Shown here: one piece after another, positions 1-11,373 of the stretch
How the letters are laid out: each line of letters starts with the position of its first letter
Position numbering within the stretch: the first letter of the stretch is position 1
From: Tilletia caries
Taxonomy: Eukaryota > Basidiomycota > Exobasidiomycetes > Tilletiales > Tilletiaceae
Reading direction: 5' to 3'
DNA: 64,000 bases
Assembly: GCA_032718865.1 (NCBI GenBank)
Contig: JALUTQ010000003.1
Span: forward strand, 1,208,001 to 1,272,000
The notes under the pieces: generated by a model
Databases searched by the model: none
Told to the model about the DNA's origin: nothing
The model's input: the letters and a program-made list of their open reading frames with translations, nothing else
Made by a program: the position numbers and the translations under genes

Positions 1-896
1 CGAACCCCTCTCGCTTTCGCGTACGCAGCTTGGTGGTGAACGACGTGAAGTCTTTGTCTCCTTGAATTTCCATCCAGCTTGTCCAGGGACCTCCAGCATT
101 GATGCGGCCCTTGACCTGAAGTTTGTCGTAAATCGGTGTACCGCACCCTTCTTCTGCTGCCGCGTCGATCACAATGTGGCTGAATGCTTGGAAGCTGATC
201 GTGTCTTGAAGGTATAGAAGGGTGACCTCCTTCTCTTTGGCTGGCCGTCCTCGACCTTTCTTGCTGGAAGAAGCGGTCGATCGCGCCGTGCCCGACATCG
301 TAAGGCTGATTTGGAACTCTTCCTTGGCGTCATCAGGTGCTGCAGCTGGCAAGATGGGATGTTGAGATTCGGTGGATGAATGCGAAGTGGAAGTTTTGAA
401 TAGTATGGCTCAAGCACAACTCACCAATATTCTTATTATTGGAAGCTGTCTTCGAAGCAGAAACAGCCTTATTGCCCTTCTTCTTTGCTGGCTCAGGCTC
501 GTTCATGCCCCGCATAGACGCTGAAAGAGGAAGATGAGAGAATACATCAGATGTGCGATATCGTATCACATCACACACGCATGGGACTCATCACTCAAGC
601 CACTTACGACTGTCTTCGCTCCATCTCGTATTCTTCTCCTGGGAATCCTGAGAGTCATTGTTGACTCGAGCCAGATGCTGGTTCTCGGAAAGATTCAAAC
701 TCTGCAAGGGAGTTCGCCCCGTTCCTCCTTCGAGCACTGCCCCGCGTGTGGGGGTCGACGGCAGAGTCGAAGTCATCTCGGAATCACGTCGAGCCGTCGA
801 GGTGTCGAAACTTGGACGATGTCCAACAGCGAAGTTCTGAGAGCGAGTCTGAGGACTGAGAGTGAATGCGGTTCGAGTACGAGCTCGTGGTCGCAT
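1..896 (-). CDS. Unknown protein, 5' part of gene (3' end beyond window)
   Basis: Three exons can be read: 896-608, 520-425 and 345 to the window edge. Donors are GTAAGT and GTGAGT, acceptors CTTTCAG and TTGCCAG, and phases agree at both joins. The first exon encodes a Ser/Thr/Arg-rich, probably disordered stretch. The second is Lys-rich (PAKKKGNK). The third starts with an AT-hook-like GRGRPAKEKE segment and then a more ordered region (LLYLQDTISFQAFSH) running off the window. The start is the first in-frame ATG after an intergenic stretch. The basic segments suggest a nuclear protein, but that is inference. I do not recognise the family. Confidence 0.6.
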
Positions 897-1369
897 GAGG
901 CGGGTCTGATCGCGTGGCTCGGACCTCGGTGCGTTTTTCCAAAAAAAAATTAAATTAAAATTCCCTCATCGGGTCAAGCTTTTCGCAAAGTCCTGTATCA
1001 GAGACAGTCAGCGTTGGAAAAATAAACAAGGGAAGGTATGGAAGGGTCAGAGTCACAGCAGAGTTGAGAAATAGGGAGGGTCAGTTATCTTTGAAAGGCC
1101 GCTGGTGGTCAGAATCAGCACCGGTTGCGCGCAAACGAGGCCCAAAGCAACTTCATCGCTACCTCAACGACTAAGGCCTTGCTTTACCTTGTGTGACTAT
1201 GTGTGGATGTGGATGGCATCCAGGTGTCCAGGTAAGAGCACGGAAAGGCATGGTTGCGAGGAGGGATGTTGGCCACGCGGAGAAAGGCCTTTTCATTTTC
1301 TCATCATATGTATAACCAAGGAAAGGCGGTGTTTTGCCCTGTTAGGCTCTTATGAGTGCTATTCGGTTT

Positions 1370-1700
1370 TCAGAGCCGGGGGCCCAAAAATTTCAGAGCG
1401 CCCTCACTCAGTTCTGAGCGCGGCGCTGGGCCGACCTATTTCGATCGGCCCACCTCTTCGAGCGCGCGCTCTGGCTCCCGCTCGATTACAGAAGCATCAC
1501 GTGACTTTTGTATTGATCACAAAATCAATACAAAACACAAAATATTGAGAAAGCAGAGGCCGAGCCGGAGAAAGCAGAGCGCACTTTCCGGCGCAAGCGT
1601 TGTTCAGTTGTGGGCGCGCGCTCTGAGAAGCAGATTTTCAGAGCGCGGCGCGAGGGGCCTCGCGCTCTGTGATTGAGCGCCCTTTTTGAGCGCGCGCCCG
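1370..1700. repeat. GAGCGCGCTC-type palindrome cluster in intergenic DNA
   Basis: The 897-2020 interval separates two genes and has no convincing ORF. Within it, 1370-1700 is packed with short GC palindromes built on AGAGCGCG/CGCGCTCT. The strongest is a hairpin at 1639-1669 with nine-base arms (CAGAGCGCG/CGCGCTCTG). A second perfect inverted pair (GGGCCGA...TCGGCCC) lies near 1428-1451. An AT-rich spacer at about 1505-1545 divides the cluster. It resembles the palindrome-array elements elsewhere in the window, but I found no terminal inverted repeats or target duplication. Confidence 0.5.
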
Positions 1701-2020
1701 CAACTGATCACCGCCTGAAGGCGCACGGCTCGCTCTTCGGGAGCTGTGTGTGTGGAGGGTTGCAGACTCCAGTGTGAGACTCTGAGACTGTGAGACTGTG
1801 GGCTGATCGCCGCCGTGCTGTAATCGACGCTTACAAAGGAGGATGCGGATTACAACCGGGCGTCACCCTTTCTGGCTTCACCGCTTCCCGCCAGCTCGCA
1901 CTCATCAACACTCCCGACCTCATCCAGACATCGACAGCAGCGAGCTCGACAACGACGACGACGACGGACGACGGCGGCAGAGACAGAGATAGGATCGCGC
2001 ACTGACAACGAAACCCAGAA

Positions 2021-3859
2021 ATGCGATTCACACGCACAGTCCTCGCCATCGCAGGCGTAGCATCACTCGCCGCCAACGCTCAGACACACGTCCAGGCACA
2101 GGCACAGGAACAGGTCCAAGTCCAAGTCCAAGTCCAAGTCCAGCAGCTCGAACAGAACGCAAGCACCCACCACCTTCCCTCATCCGCATCATCACCCGCA
2201 CACAACAGACACGACCAGCACGCATTCCAGCGCAGAATAGTCACAAAACGCACCCAACAGCAGCCACACAGAAGGCAGAAGCAGAACTACCAGACCAACA
2301 ACCAGGCAAACGACTATCCCGCAGAGGCTGATCAGCAGGGATGGGCAAGTCAGTCCCTAACAGACCCCATCGGAGCATCACAGGCAGTCCTCAGCCAGAA
2401 CGTAATGGTCTTCAACAACCAAAACTTCAGCGCGTCCCTGCACTCCATCAACAACGATCAAGAAACACAGCTTCCCAAGTGGCAGCCCTACAATCTCTCC
2501 TTCACCCCCATCGGAGACGCACCAGCAGCCACCGCAGCAGGAGGTTGGCCCGCCATCCCCGTACAGCCAGGCTTCGACCTCGTCAACTGGACCATCGTCG
2601 GCAATGCAATCATGCCCTACTACGTCACCTCCGGCTACAACCCTGCCCTCATCAAGCGCGCCGTCCTCACCTGGCCAGGTAAACCCCGCGATTGCTGGAA
2701 GTACGGCGCATACGCTCTCTCCGCCCTCCAGGCTGCCCACCAGAAATCCATACTTGAGAACCTGGCACCAGAAGATACACCCGCCAACGACTCCGTCCTC
2801 ATCATCTCGCCCCAGTTCCTCAACGATGCCGATCTCGAGGCCGGCTCCGTAGAAAGTAACTGGATCTCCTTCCACGGCTCTCGCTGGCAGTCCGGATACC
2901 CCGCAAAGACCCCCGCCGCAATGAACGATTCCATCACCTCCTACGACATTATGGACAACTTCACCGACTGGCTCTTCGACAAGACCCGGTTCCCCAACCT
3001 CAACTCCGTCTCCATCATCGGTCACTCCATGGGCGGACAGGCCGCTCAGCGTTATGCGGTACTCAAGAAGACAAAGCCCTACGACGACAACATCCGATAC
3101 TGGATCGGAAACCCGGGTTCCTGGGCATGGCTCAACCCAGACCGCCCTTCGAACACGAACGAGTCCTGCTCCACCACCACCTACGACGAGTGGGGCTACG
3201 GTCTCGCAGGAAACCTGTCCAAGATGACCAAGTACGGTCGCAAGCAGGTCAACGCTTCAAAGACAGACGTCGTCAATCGCTTCCTGGGCCGACGTGTACA
3301 CATCGCCCTCGCCCTCCTCGACAACGGACCGGGAGACACCCACTGCGAGGCCCTGGCCCAAGGCGACACCCATTTAGGCCGAGGCTCCCAATTCGTCCAG
3401 GACATCGCGGACGTAACCAACGGAGTGTGGCCATCGAAGTTCAGCCTTGCCTACGTGCCGGACACCTCGCACGCCGATTTCAACATGTTCTCCGCCGATC
3501 AGAGTCTGTACCATATCTTCCAGGAGGACTTTAATGTGCGGTACCCGGACCTTACGAAGGTCCTTAATCCGGGGGATGTCGCTAAGAAGCCGCCGGGCAC
3601 GAAGTCGTTTGCCACTCCGACCCACAAGATCATGGTGTGTACTCCCAAAATTTGCCACAATGTCTCCTTGTCCCTCAGAATCAACTAACATCTCCACCCC
3701 TCATCTCTTCTTGTTCCTTCCCAGGCCTACTCGCTCCTACTAGGATCCATCGCCTGTATCATCCTCGCCTTCGCCCTCCTCCCTTACCTCTTCCCCGCCA
3801 ACTCCAAGAGCTGGGAAGAGTCCGCATGGGAGAGCGAGGCGAAGCGGAAACTCATCTGA
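2021..3859 (+). CDS. Secretory alpha/beta hydrolase with C-terminal membrane anchor
   Basis: This 582-residue protein has two exons, 2021-3634 and 3725-3859. It starts with a signal peptide (residues 1-22, MRFTRTVLAIAGVASLAANA) and then a Gln-rich low-complexity stretch to about residue 110. The catalytic domain follows, with a classical nucleophile elbow GHSMGG (Ser near 336). A candidate His lies in DTSHADF near 483 and an acid in LLDNGPGD near 436. The second exon adds a hydrophobic segment (LLLGSIACIILAFALL) followed by a charged tail, so the mature protein is probably an ER, Golgi or cell-surface type I membrane protein. Several N-x-S/T sites suit a secretory protein. The substrate is unknown. 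Overlooking the small last intron would give a soluble protein with a false 17-residue tail. Confidence 0.82.
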
Positions 3860-4028
3860 GCGGCCGTATTCCTTTTTCACAAGAAGACATGAGGGTCCCC
3901 CCATCACAGACAATTCCCATACGGGCGGCTCTCCCCCTCACTTCCCCCTTTAATTCGCACATCGGCCCCTCCGTTTTCGTCGGTCGGCAGCGCCTGCAGG
4001 AGCCCAGGGCCAGACGTTTCTCACATGC

Positions 4029-4088
4029 GCACACACACACACACACACACACTCTCTCTCTCTCTCTCTCTCTCTCGCTCGCTCGCTC
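4029..4088. repeat. (AC)n(TC)n microsatellite in 3' intergenic DNA
   Basis: A run of AC dinucleotides passes directly into TC dinucleotides and then GCTC repeats. The surrounding 3860-4859 interval, between the convergent hydrolase and PAB1 genes, is pyrimidine-rich to about 4360 and purine-rich after that. I see no gene in it. Confidence 0.9.
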
Positions 4089-4859
4089 GGCTCGTTGACC
4101 CTCATTTGCCCGCTCTGTCTTACTCTCTCTCTCGCTCTCTCCCCTACTTATCCAGCCGCCGCCTGGCGCGTCCGCTCTCTCTCGTCCGCTCCTTCTCGCT
4201 CGCTCGCTCTTTTCTTCCCCTCACCCAGCAATTCCTCGTTCTCCCTTCGTCGTGGTCCCAGCTCTCTCCTTTTCCTCTCTCCTTTACAATTGCCCCACTC
4301 ACCGCGGTCCGTCCCTTCGATCAAAATCTTCTACTCAGCCTTTTCCTTTCTCTCTGCTTCCAGCTTTGTGAGAACACTCGAGAGCGCCATGCTCCTGTAT
4401 CGACACATGAAGGAAGAACGAACGGAGACGTTCAGGAGGGGACAGGAGTCAATTGGGACCACGTTCATTTGCGAGCGAAGAGGGTGCAGAACGACATGGA
4501 TGGGGAAGATCACAAGAAAGAAAGGGAAGAAGAAGTGCGAGAAGGAAGAAGAGCGAAAAAAAAAGTCGTCACGAGGAGGGGAGGGACGTGGTCGAAGCCT
4601 TGGGTGAAAGGAAGGCAAACGACCTTTTGAACTTGTGATCAGAGTGGAGAGAGAGAAAGAGAGTGGACAGAGAACGAGACGGAAGTGGTACAGCAGAAGG
4701 GAAGCGATACAGAAGTAACCTCCCACTCCAAACGAAGCCCCTAGCTCTCACCAATCCCCAGCTTCCCCCCCCCCCTCAAACCCCCGCCCACCCAACCAAC
4801 GCCCCTCCAACCCGAAAGATCCCCTCCCATCCCACAGCCGAAAAAGGCATGAACCCCAT

Positions 4860-7046
4860 TCAAGCCTGCCCAGCCTCAAACTGCCGAAGCACATCAAGAG
4901 CCTCGACAACCTTCGCATCCAGCGCCTCCGGGTCCTCCAGCAGATGCAACAGCTCGCTCACAGGCAGCTCCAAAATCATACCCGTAAGCTTACCAGCCTG
5001 CTCCGGCCGAGCCTCCGCAATCTTAGGGTAGATCGCCTCACCCAGCATCTGCTTCTGGTCCTCCGGGCTCGCATTCGCAAGCGCGGCCGCGTTCAGCGAC
5101 GGAGGCTGCTGGGCTCCGCCTTGTTGCTGCTGGCCGGGACGACCGCCAGGTCCACCGAGCGGTCCACCACGAGCGCCCGGTCCGCCAGCTCCAGCAGGCA
5201 ACGGTCCACCACGACCGCCCGGTCCACCAAGGGCAGGCTGGCCCGGCAAGCCAGCGGGTCGACCACCCGCCGCACCGTTGATGCCCGCCGGTCCACGGTT
5301 ACCCGCAGCAGGCGAAACACCACCAGCACGAGGAGCACCACCGGCCCCACCGGCACCTGCACCCCGTCCGCCCGCAGCGCTGCCGGGTCCACCTGCACCG
5401 CCGGGTCCTCCGCGGTATCCACCCTGCTGCTGTTGCTGTTGCTGCTGCTGGGGGGGCATCTGGCCGGGGAACTGGGGCTGGCCGTAGGGTCCACCCATGG
5501 GCATGCCCTGTGCCATCATGCCCGCGGGGGCATACCGGGGCCGGGGCACGCCGGGCAGCACACCAGGTTGACCCGGGAAGCCCGCCGCGCCAGCAGGGGG
5601 CGGGGGAGGGTAGAACATCGGCGGCGCATTGGGGAAAGCGTTCATCCCCGCGGCCGCAGCCTGCTGTTGCATGCGAATCTGGTTGCGCTGCATAAGCTGC
5701 GCCTCCAACTGTTGCCGACGGACGTCCTTCCGCTGGGCCAGGGTGACGTACAGCGGCTTGTTGTCCATCATCTTCCCGTTCATCTCCTGGACGGCCTTGT
5801 TGGCCTCCTCGGGGGCGGCGTAGCAGACGAAGCCAAAGCCGCGGGAGACACCGGCGGTGCTGCGCATGATCTTGCAAGAGGTGATGGTGCCAAAGGGAGC
5901 AAACTCCTCGCGGAGACGCTCGTCGTCGAACTCCTCGGGGATGTTCTTGAGGTAGAGGTTGACGCCCTGGAACTTGCTCAGCTTCTCGTTCTTCGCAGCC
6001 TCGTAGCTCCGGCGCAGCTCGTCCTCACGCTCCGTCTTCTTCTGGGCGCGGGCCACAAAGAGCTTCTGGCCGCGGTGCTCGGAGTCGTGCAGCTCGTTCA
6101 CTGCTGTCTCGGCCTGGTCGTGGTTCTCGAAGTTGATGAAACCGAAACCGCGGCTCTTGCCCTCCTCGTCGACGGACAGGATCGCAGAAGTGATCTTGCC
6201 GAAGGCGGCGAACATCTCCTCAACTTCCTCTTGAGTGACAGAGGGGTCGAGGTTCTTGATGTACACGTTGGTGAAACGAGAGCGGGCCTCCTCGATCTTG
6301 GCCTGGCGCTCCTTGCGGGGGATGTGGTGACCGACAAAGACCTTCTTGTCGTTGAGGAGCATGCCGTTAACGTGCTTGATGGCCTGGTCGGCGGCCTCCT
6401 TGGTCTCGTAGTGGACGAAACCGTAGCCGAGAGACTGGCCAGTCTCGCTGGTTGCGACCTTGCAGGAGAGAATGTTGCCGAAGGCATTGAACGTGTCGTG
6501 AAGAGCCTTGTTGTCGATCTGCTCGTCCAAGTTCTTAATGAAGATGTTGCCCTGGCCGGTGCGACGGAGCTGCGGGTCGCGCTGGGACCACATGATGCGG
6601 CAAGGACGGTTTCTGATGAGCGAGTAGTTGAGCTGCTCAAGCGCCCGCTCGGCATCGGCGGCGTTGAGGTAGTTGATGTACGCGTACCCGAGCGAGCGAC
6701 GGGTGACCGCATCACGGCAGACCCGGATGGACTGGACGGGGCCGACCATGTTGAAGATCTCGTAGAGAGTAGCCTCGGTGACGGTGAGGTCGAGCTCTCC
6801 GACGTAGAGGGAGGTGTTGGACTGGTTGGCGGCTTGCTGGGCGGCTGCCTGGGACTGAGCCTGCGCTTGCGCCTGCGCTTGCGCGGCACCGGCGTCGGAG
6901 GAGGCGGCGGTGGAGGCACCCTCGGCACTGGTGCTGTTGTTGGCAGCGGCATTGTCGTCGGAGGCCCGGGCGGCGGCCTGATCGACGGGCGCGGTGCCGT
7001 TGACGGGCTCCTGAGTCGGGGCCGTGGAGGACTCGTTCGAAGACAT
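4860..7046 (-). CDS. PAB1: Polyadenylate-binding protein
   Basis: Cytoplasmic poly(A)-binding protein binds mRNA tails and eIF4G, supporting translation and controlling deadenylation. The single-exon gene encodes 728 residues. After a Gln/Ala-rich N-terminus come four RRMs, roughly at 79-157, 167-244, 260-338 and 363-441, with typical RNP motifs (LYVGELD, NIFIKNLD, GFGFINF, GFGFVCY). A Pro/Gly/Gln-rich linker follows, then a C-terminal MLLE domain (about 655-725, with GEAIYPKI and KLTGMILE) that recruits PAM2 proteins. The start is the first Met of the frame, just after a T-rich leader. Length and order match fungal PABPs. The opposite strand stays open for about 700 codons here, a by-product of codon bias. 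Confidence 0.98.
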   Translation of the reverse strand: MSSNESSTAPTQEPVNGTAPVDQAAARASDDNAAANNSTSAEGASTAASSDAGAAQAQAQAQAQSQAAAQQAANQSNTSLYVGELDLTVTEATLYEIFNMVGPVQSIRVCRDAVTRRSLGYAYINYLNAADAERALEQLNYSLIRNRPCRIMWSQRDPQLRRTGQGNIFIKNLDEQIDNKALHDTFNAFGNILSCKVATSETGQSLGYGFVHYETKEAADQAIKHVNGMLLNDKKVFVGHHIPRKERQAKIEEARSRFTNVYIKNLDPSVTQEEVEEMFAAFGKITSAILSVDEEGKSRGFGFINFENHDQAETAVNELHDSEHRGQKLFVARAQKKTEREDELRRSYEAAKNEKLSKFQGVNLYLKNIPEEFDDERLREEFAPFGTITSCKIMRSTAGVSRGFGFVCYAAPEEANKAVQEMNGKMMDNKPLYVTLAQRKDVRRQQLEAQLMQRNQIRMQQQAAAAGMNAFPNAPPMFYPPPPPAGAAGFPGQPGVLPGVPRPRYAPAGMMAQGMPMGGPYGQPQFPGQMPPQQQQQQQQQGGYRGGPGGAGGPGSAAGGRGAGAGGAGGAPRAGGVSPAAGNRGPAGINGAAGGRPAGLPGQPALGGPGGRGGPLPAGAGGPGARGGPLGGPGGRPGQQQQGGAQQPPSLNAAALANASPEDQKQMLGEAIYPKIAEARPEQAGKLTGMILELPVSELLHLLEDPEALDAKVVEALDVLRQFEAGQA

Positions 7047-7719
7047 GTTTCTTGAGAGGGGGTTTTCGATTTTTTTGTGGGATGGTTTTTTTCGTTTGAT
7101 CTTTCTTGATGGAAGAGCGTGGCAAGGGCCGAACGGTCTTTTTGGGTAAGAGGACGGGGGATGAGGAGACGAGACAGGAAAGGATGAGGAAGGTGGTGGT
7201 GAAAAGGTGGATTGATGTTGGTGGTTATGAAGAAGTACGTAGAGCCCGAAGAAAGGAGAAGACGAGAATCAGACGCAAAGGGAAAAAATATCGGCGGAAG
7301 CGGTCATCGCGCGACCCGATAAGCACGTGACCAGTTCTCCCCCTCCCGAATCGGAAGCCAAGAAGCACTTTTGCGATCAAAATACAGCTTTACGATAAGA
7401 GCTTCGGAACGCCTCGGGACGGTTCGACTCAGCTGGCGGGACATGTCGCCTGACTTGTTCTAGACTTCCAGAGGGTGTCCGAGCACCGCGTCCGCTCGCT
7501 CTCTCGTATTCATTGACAAGGATCAAGTCGACCGCACATAAATGTGCGGCCGCAAAGCCATGTTTATAGTTGAGACTCATGACTTGTTATGACATTATTC
7601 GGGCGAGTGTCACAGCTCTCAGGAGAAGTGAATTTTCCGCAACAACTGAGGGGATGAAGAGGTGATTGGGACATGGGGTGAGTGAGCGGTAGAAATCAGA
7701 TTGTTCATGGTTCATTTTT

Positions 7720-8375
7720 CTAAAGTGATACAGTATTGGTGCCCATGGCGACGTCCTTCTCGAGGCCTTTACCGGTGACGTCCTGGTGCGCGACGGCTGA
7801 GGTGTTGATGCCAGAGGAGGGTGCGGACGGTGCGTGGAGACGCGGAGGTCCGTCGGCGTCGAGGAGCGAGGCGTTACCAGTATGATCGGCGAGCGAAATG
7901 AGAGCGGTCGAGCCAGACTGGCCGACGGTGAAGACGATTTGTGGGAGGGTCTGGGAGGGGGCACCGTTGGGGACAACAGTGGCGTTGGTGTTGGGCTTGA
8001 CGGTGGTGGTGGAGCTGTCGGGGAGTGCGTTCTTGGTAGGAGGAGTGACGTTGATGGCCTTGAGGTCAGGATGCTGAAGGTAATCTTGGTTGAGTCGGCA
8101 ATGGAGACGATGGCCTGGATGGGAACGCGTTCTCCTGTCAGAAGACGCTTCAGAGAGTGATCGCAGCCGATTCGCGCTACAGGCGGGAAATAGGAAAGAG
8201 GGGGGCAAGGTCGTCAGCAATCCGAAGCGCAGAACCAACCGGGCAGCTCGGGTTTCCGCTACACATACCGTGTCACCAGTGTCCTTCTTCAACGCGACTG
8301 TATATTCGCATGCACCACACCGGCCCCCGCCACCGCCGTCGCCACCGCCGGCCCCACCGACGAAAACACAGAATT
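7720..8375 (-). pseudogene. UDP-glucose dehydrogenase C-terminal piece joined to an unknown coding tail
   Basis: Reading leftward, codons near 8290 give ALKKDTGDT, then a GTATGT donor. A pyrimidine-rich CCTGTAG acceptor resumes in phase with RESAAITL, followed by a stop. KKDTGDTRESxAI is the signature around the hinge and C-terminal domain of UDP-glucose 6-dehydrogenase. From there, strongly C-biased codons continue in a shifted frame (KRLLTGERVPIQAI), then shift again near 8080 into HPDLKAINVTPP and a Ser/Thr/Asn-rich tail ending at a stop at 7720. The tail does not look like dehydrogenase. I read this as a decayed gene end, with the tail possibly from another gene. The frame changes could also be assembly errors. 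Confidence 0.5.
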
Positions 8376-8379
8376 ACTA

Positions 8380-10372
8380 CTAGCCGCGTCCGGGTGGAGA
8401 TCTGCCCTTGCCGCCGCCGCCGCAGCAGCCTGCAGACTTGCAGTTGGCGGCGGTCCAGAGACGAACGAGGCCCGACGCGCCGCGGACGAGCTGACGAACG
8501 ACGGCGGTGATGGGGTTGGCGAGCGTGCACGGGCCTGGTGATGATGCGGTGGAGGAGGCGAGCGTTGGGAGGGTGGTGGTGGTTGTTGTGGGTGTGGAGC
8601 TGGGAAGCGGGCGTCGTCGTGGTCAGCTTGACTGCGCATGGACGGGGGTGGTAGGAAGACTGGTGAGCGATTGAGGGGCGGTGATCGACTTCTGGAGGCA
8701 CATATCGAACAGAGGTCAGCATGAGGAAGAGTCTCAATCCTCAGGAATGATGATCCGAAAAACAAAACTCACGAGCTAGCATGCGGATCCCTCTTCACGC
8801 CCCACTGTCGCATCGGCGCCGCCCCATGCGGATGAGGTGGCGACGATCCACCGGCACTCGACCGCCCCCATCGTCTCCCACCAGCACCAGCAGCACCCGT
8901 CAGACCACCGCCGAGGCCCAGCCCACCGGAGGAAGGACCCGGAAGCCCACCCACGCGCATGGAGATGCCCGAGACGGAACCCGTGCCGGAGCCGGACTAC
9001 ATACGATCCCTCCCGTCCCTTTCCCTTTCCCTTTCCCTTTCCCTTTCCCTTTCCCTTTCCCTTTCCCTTTCCCTTTCCCTTTCCCTTTCCCTTTCCCTTT
9101 CCCTTTCCCTTTCCCTCTCCCTTTCCCTTTCCCTTTCCCTTTCCCTTTCCCTTTCCCTTTCCCTTTCCCTTTCCCTTTCCCTTTCCCTTTCCCTGTCCCT
9201 GTCCCTCTCGCGATCAGGTCCAACACTAGCCCCTCGCGAGCTAATCGGCGAGCGACCAGGAGGCGGCCCCGCACCACTCATCTTTCCCCCACCCCCACCC
9301 GCGCCAAACGGAGCAGCCGAGTACGGCGGATGATAATGATGATGACCACCAAACCCGGACGACGACGGCGGCGGACTGCGAGATCGACCGCGAGGTGACC
9401 TCGCAGCAGCAGCACGCGAACTGGCCGAGGGAGGTCCGGCAACCCAGGAACTTCCCCCACCGCCTCCTATACCCGTCTCCGAGCCGCCGAAGTCCTTCAA
9501 GGAGGCAGGCGGGGGTGGGAAGGAGCGCCGTCCGCCGAAGCCGAGAGATGGTGTGCCCGGTCCTCCTGGGCCGGAGGGGGGGAGGTGGACCCGACCCGCT
9601 ACCGCTGTTGAGTTGGGGAGGAGGCGGACCTCGGCCTGACGGGGAACGCGAGCGTCGTCGGAGTAGTGGTGGACGGAAGGACCTCCGCCTCCCCCGCCCG
9701 CACTGCCGACCCAAGAACTCGACATCCCCCGATCACGAGGTGAATCCGCCCAGCCTCCCCTGGGCTGTGGTCCCGCTCCCGCTCCCACTGCTCCCGGTGC
9801 GCCGGGCCCAACGGCCCGCCCCGGCCCACGAGGCTCCAACGCCGTTCCCGGGAGGACATCCCGGCCATACCGCTGCTGTGCCCGGATGGCATCGATGTCT
9901 TCTACGCTGAGGTCTCGCTCGCGTCCTCGTTCCTGTGGTGGGGGACGGTCGCGGTCGCGGAAGGAGGAGGTGGATGTGGAGGAAGGGGGTTCGCCCCAAG
10001 TTGAAGGTGCTGGTGGACCTCGTCTTCGGATTGGCGGTTGTGGTTGTGGTTGTGATGGAGGCGGTGCATCTATACTCCTACCATCCACACCTCCTCCTCC
10101 TCCTCCCCCCCGCCGGTCTCGAAGACCGTCGTGCCTTGTCCTTTTCCCCTTCAGGTATAAGATTCCGAGTAGGAACAGGCAGAGCAGGTATAACAGCAGC
10201 GACAGCTGCAGCAGAAAGCGCGGCCAGCTCCTCCGCTGAGGCTTTTGGTGCTTGGTCTCCAGCGTGTATGTCTGGTTGCGGATGGCGGAGGTCCGGCGGT
10301 AGTGGCTGTAGAAGGGCTGGGCATGGCGGGTGATGGAAAGGTGGATGCGGAGGTGGAGAGGGCTGGGGAAAG
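8380..10372 (-). CDS. Membrane protein with Arg-Glu repeat, interrupted by a stop
   Basis: A C-biased reading frame enters near 10372, after a CCCCAG acceptor, and runs to 8998. It encodes a short basic N-terminal part, one transmembrane segment (LLLYLLCLFLLGILYL, near 10190), then a long Pro/Gly/Ser-rich region with the ordered piece SVEDIDAIRAQQRYGR. An Arg-Glu repeat made by a (CCCTTT)n tract follows. A TAG stop lies at 8997-8999, yet the same frame continues coding-like (SGSGTGSVSGIS...) to a GTGAGT donor near 8773. A last exon (8599-8380) ends in a Gly/Cys-rich tail. No in-frame ATG lies near the N-terminus, so a 5' exon is missing or displaced. Family unknown. Confidence 0.5.
9016..9195. 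repeat. (CCCTTT)n hexanucleotide array
   Basis: About thirty nearly perfect CCCTTT units. On the minus strand, in the frame of the surrounding gene, they read as alternating Glu-Arg; in the other minus frames they read as Gly-Lys. The multiple-of-three unit keeps the frame open whatever its copy number. Confidence 0.97.
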
Positions 10373-10384
10373 GCGTGCTGCGAG

Positions 10385-10873
10385 TGGAATGGCGGGTGTC
10401 GCAAGCTTCCAATGAGCACGCGATCGGGATGCTTGAGAACGCTGATGGCAGTAACCTCGGCGAGGAACTCAGGGTTGGAGAGGATGTCGAATCGCAATCC
10501 TTCGCGCGAGTTGGCTTCGAGGATCGGTCCGGCAAGGGACTGTTGACTTCTCGACGATGTATTGGAGGAGGTGGCAACGGCGGCAATGCGACGCGTGCAA
10601 GCCTCGACGTAGATGCGAGAGAGTCATCAGAAAAGAGTGTCAGGACCCGTGCAACCTCGCGCGAGTGGCTGGAATGACGCGTCAGAAACTCACTGCAAAT
10701 CGGCCGCGTAGCCTTTTCCGACACCGGACTTTAACCCCTAACCCATTGTGAGAGGTGTAGAGACGGCCCTGAGCAATGTCTGTCAGCCATACCCGGCGTT
10801 ATTCGCAGCCGATGGCGAGCTTGATCCGGAGAGGCGAGGAACCGATGGGCGAGCCTGTACCGGCAGGCGGCAT
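10385..10873 (-). pseudogene. UDP-glucose dehydrogenase N-terminal remnant
   Basis: Minus-strand pieces in order match UDP-glucose 6-dehydrogenase: GVGKGYAADLQ before a GTGAGT donor (near 10710), then YVEACTRRIA, YIVEKSTVP, ILEANSREG, and finally SNPEFLAE...TAI...NPDRVLIGS-like sequence ending near 10390. The pieces lie in different frames. The expected AG before YVEACTRRIA is absent (CTCTCGCATC precedes it), a TAG sits just upstream, and the Rossmann GAGYVGG region is almost entirely gone. An ATG at 10873 opens MPPAGTGSP, possibly the old N-terminus. The enzyme makes UDP-glucuronate for wall and capsule sugars; this copy cannot encode it. Assembly error is the alternative. Confidence 0.62.
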
Positions 10874-11373
10874 GAGAAGGGAGCGATCTGGAAACAATGA
10901 GGAAGGACTGATGATGGCGTTAAACCATTGAGGATGCGGAAGGGTTAGCACGAAGATGTATTGATGAAGAACCCCCCCCCCTGTTAGGAAGCCCAGTCAG
11001 CGTCAGCGTCATCATGGACGGGCGAAGATATAGCTACACAGGGTCGCGAGTAAAGCCGTTTCAGAACCGGAAGGCTCCGATTTGAAAGCACGTGGTGTAC
11101 GCCATGTGGTGTATGCAACGTGGCACAGCGCGAAAGCGACTTTCCGTTATAATGTTAAAGATTCAGAAGGGGGTTGCTCTTTGCGAAGTGTTTGCTTGAA
11201 TTGCTATGTTGAAGAGGTGGTAGATTGACAAACGAGGGCAGATCTTGATGACTTGATCTGCTCTGGCCTCTGGCAAGGAGGCAGGCACCGTTTCCGCAGC
11301 AGACTAGCTTCCGGACCCCAGTTGCCGGCATTGTGGCGCTGGATTTCGAAGTAGTATGCCTGCGACGAAGACA

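Noticed and set aside
4944..7055. Open frame of about 700 codons opposite PAB1
   Set aside because: The C-biased third positions of PAB1 remove stops from this antisense frame; the predicted protein is low-complexity Leu/Val/Arg with no motif.
8837..9398. Plus-strand frames reading Pro-Phe or Leu-Ser repeats
   Set aside because: They are translations of the (CCCTTT)n array. The coding bias outside the array is on the minus strand.
10733..10746. CCCCTAACCC as an interstitial telomere tract
   Set aside because: Only about two repeat units are present, which is not more than expected by chance in such sequence.
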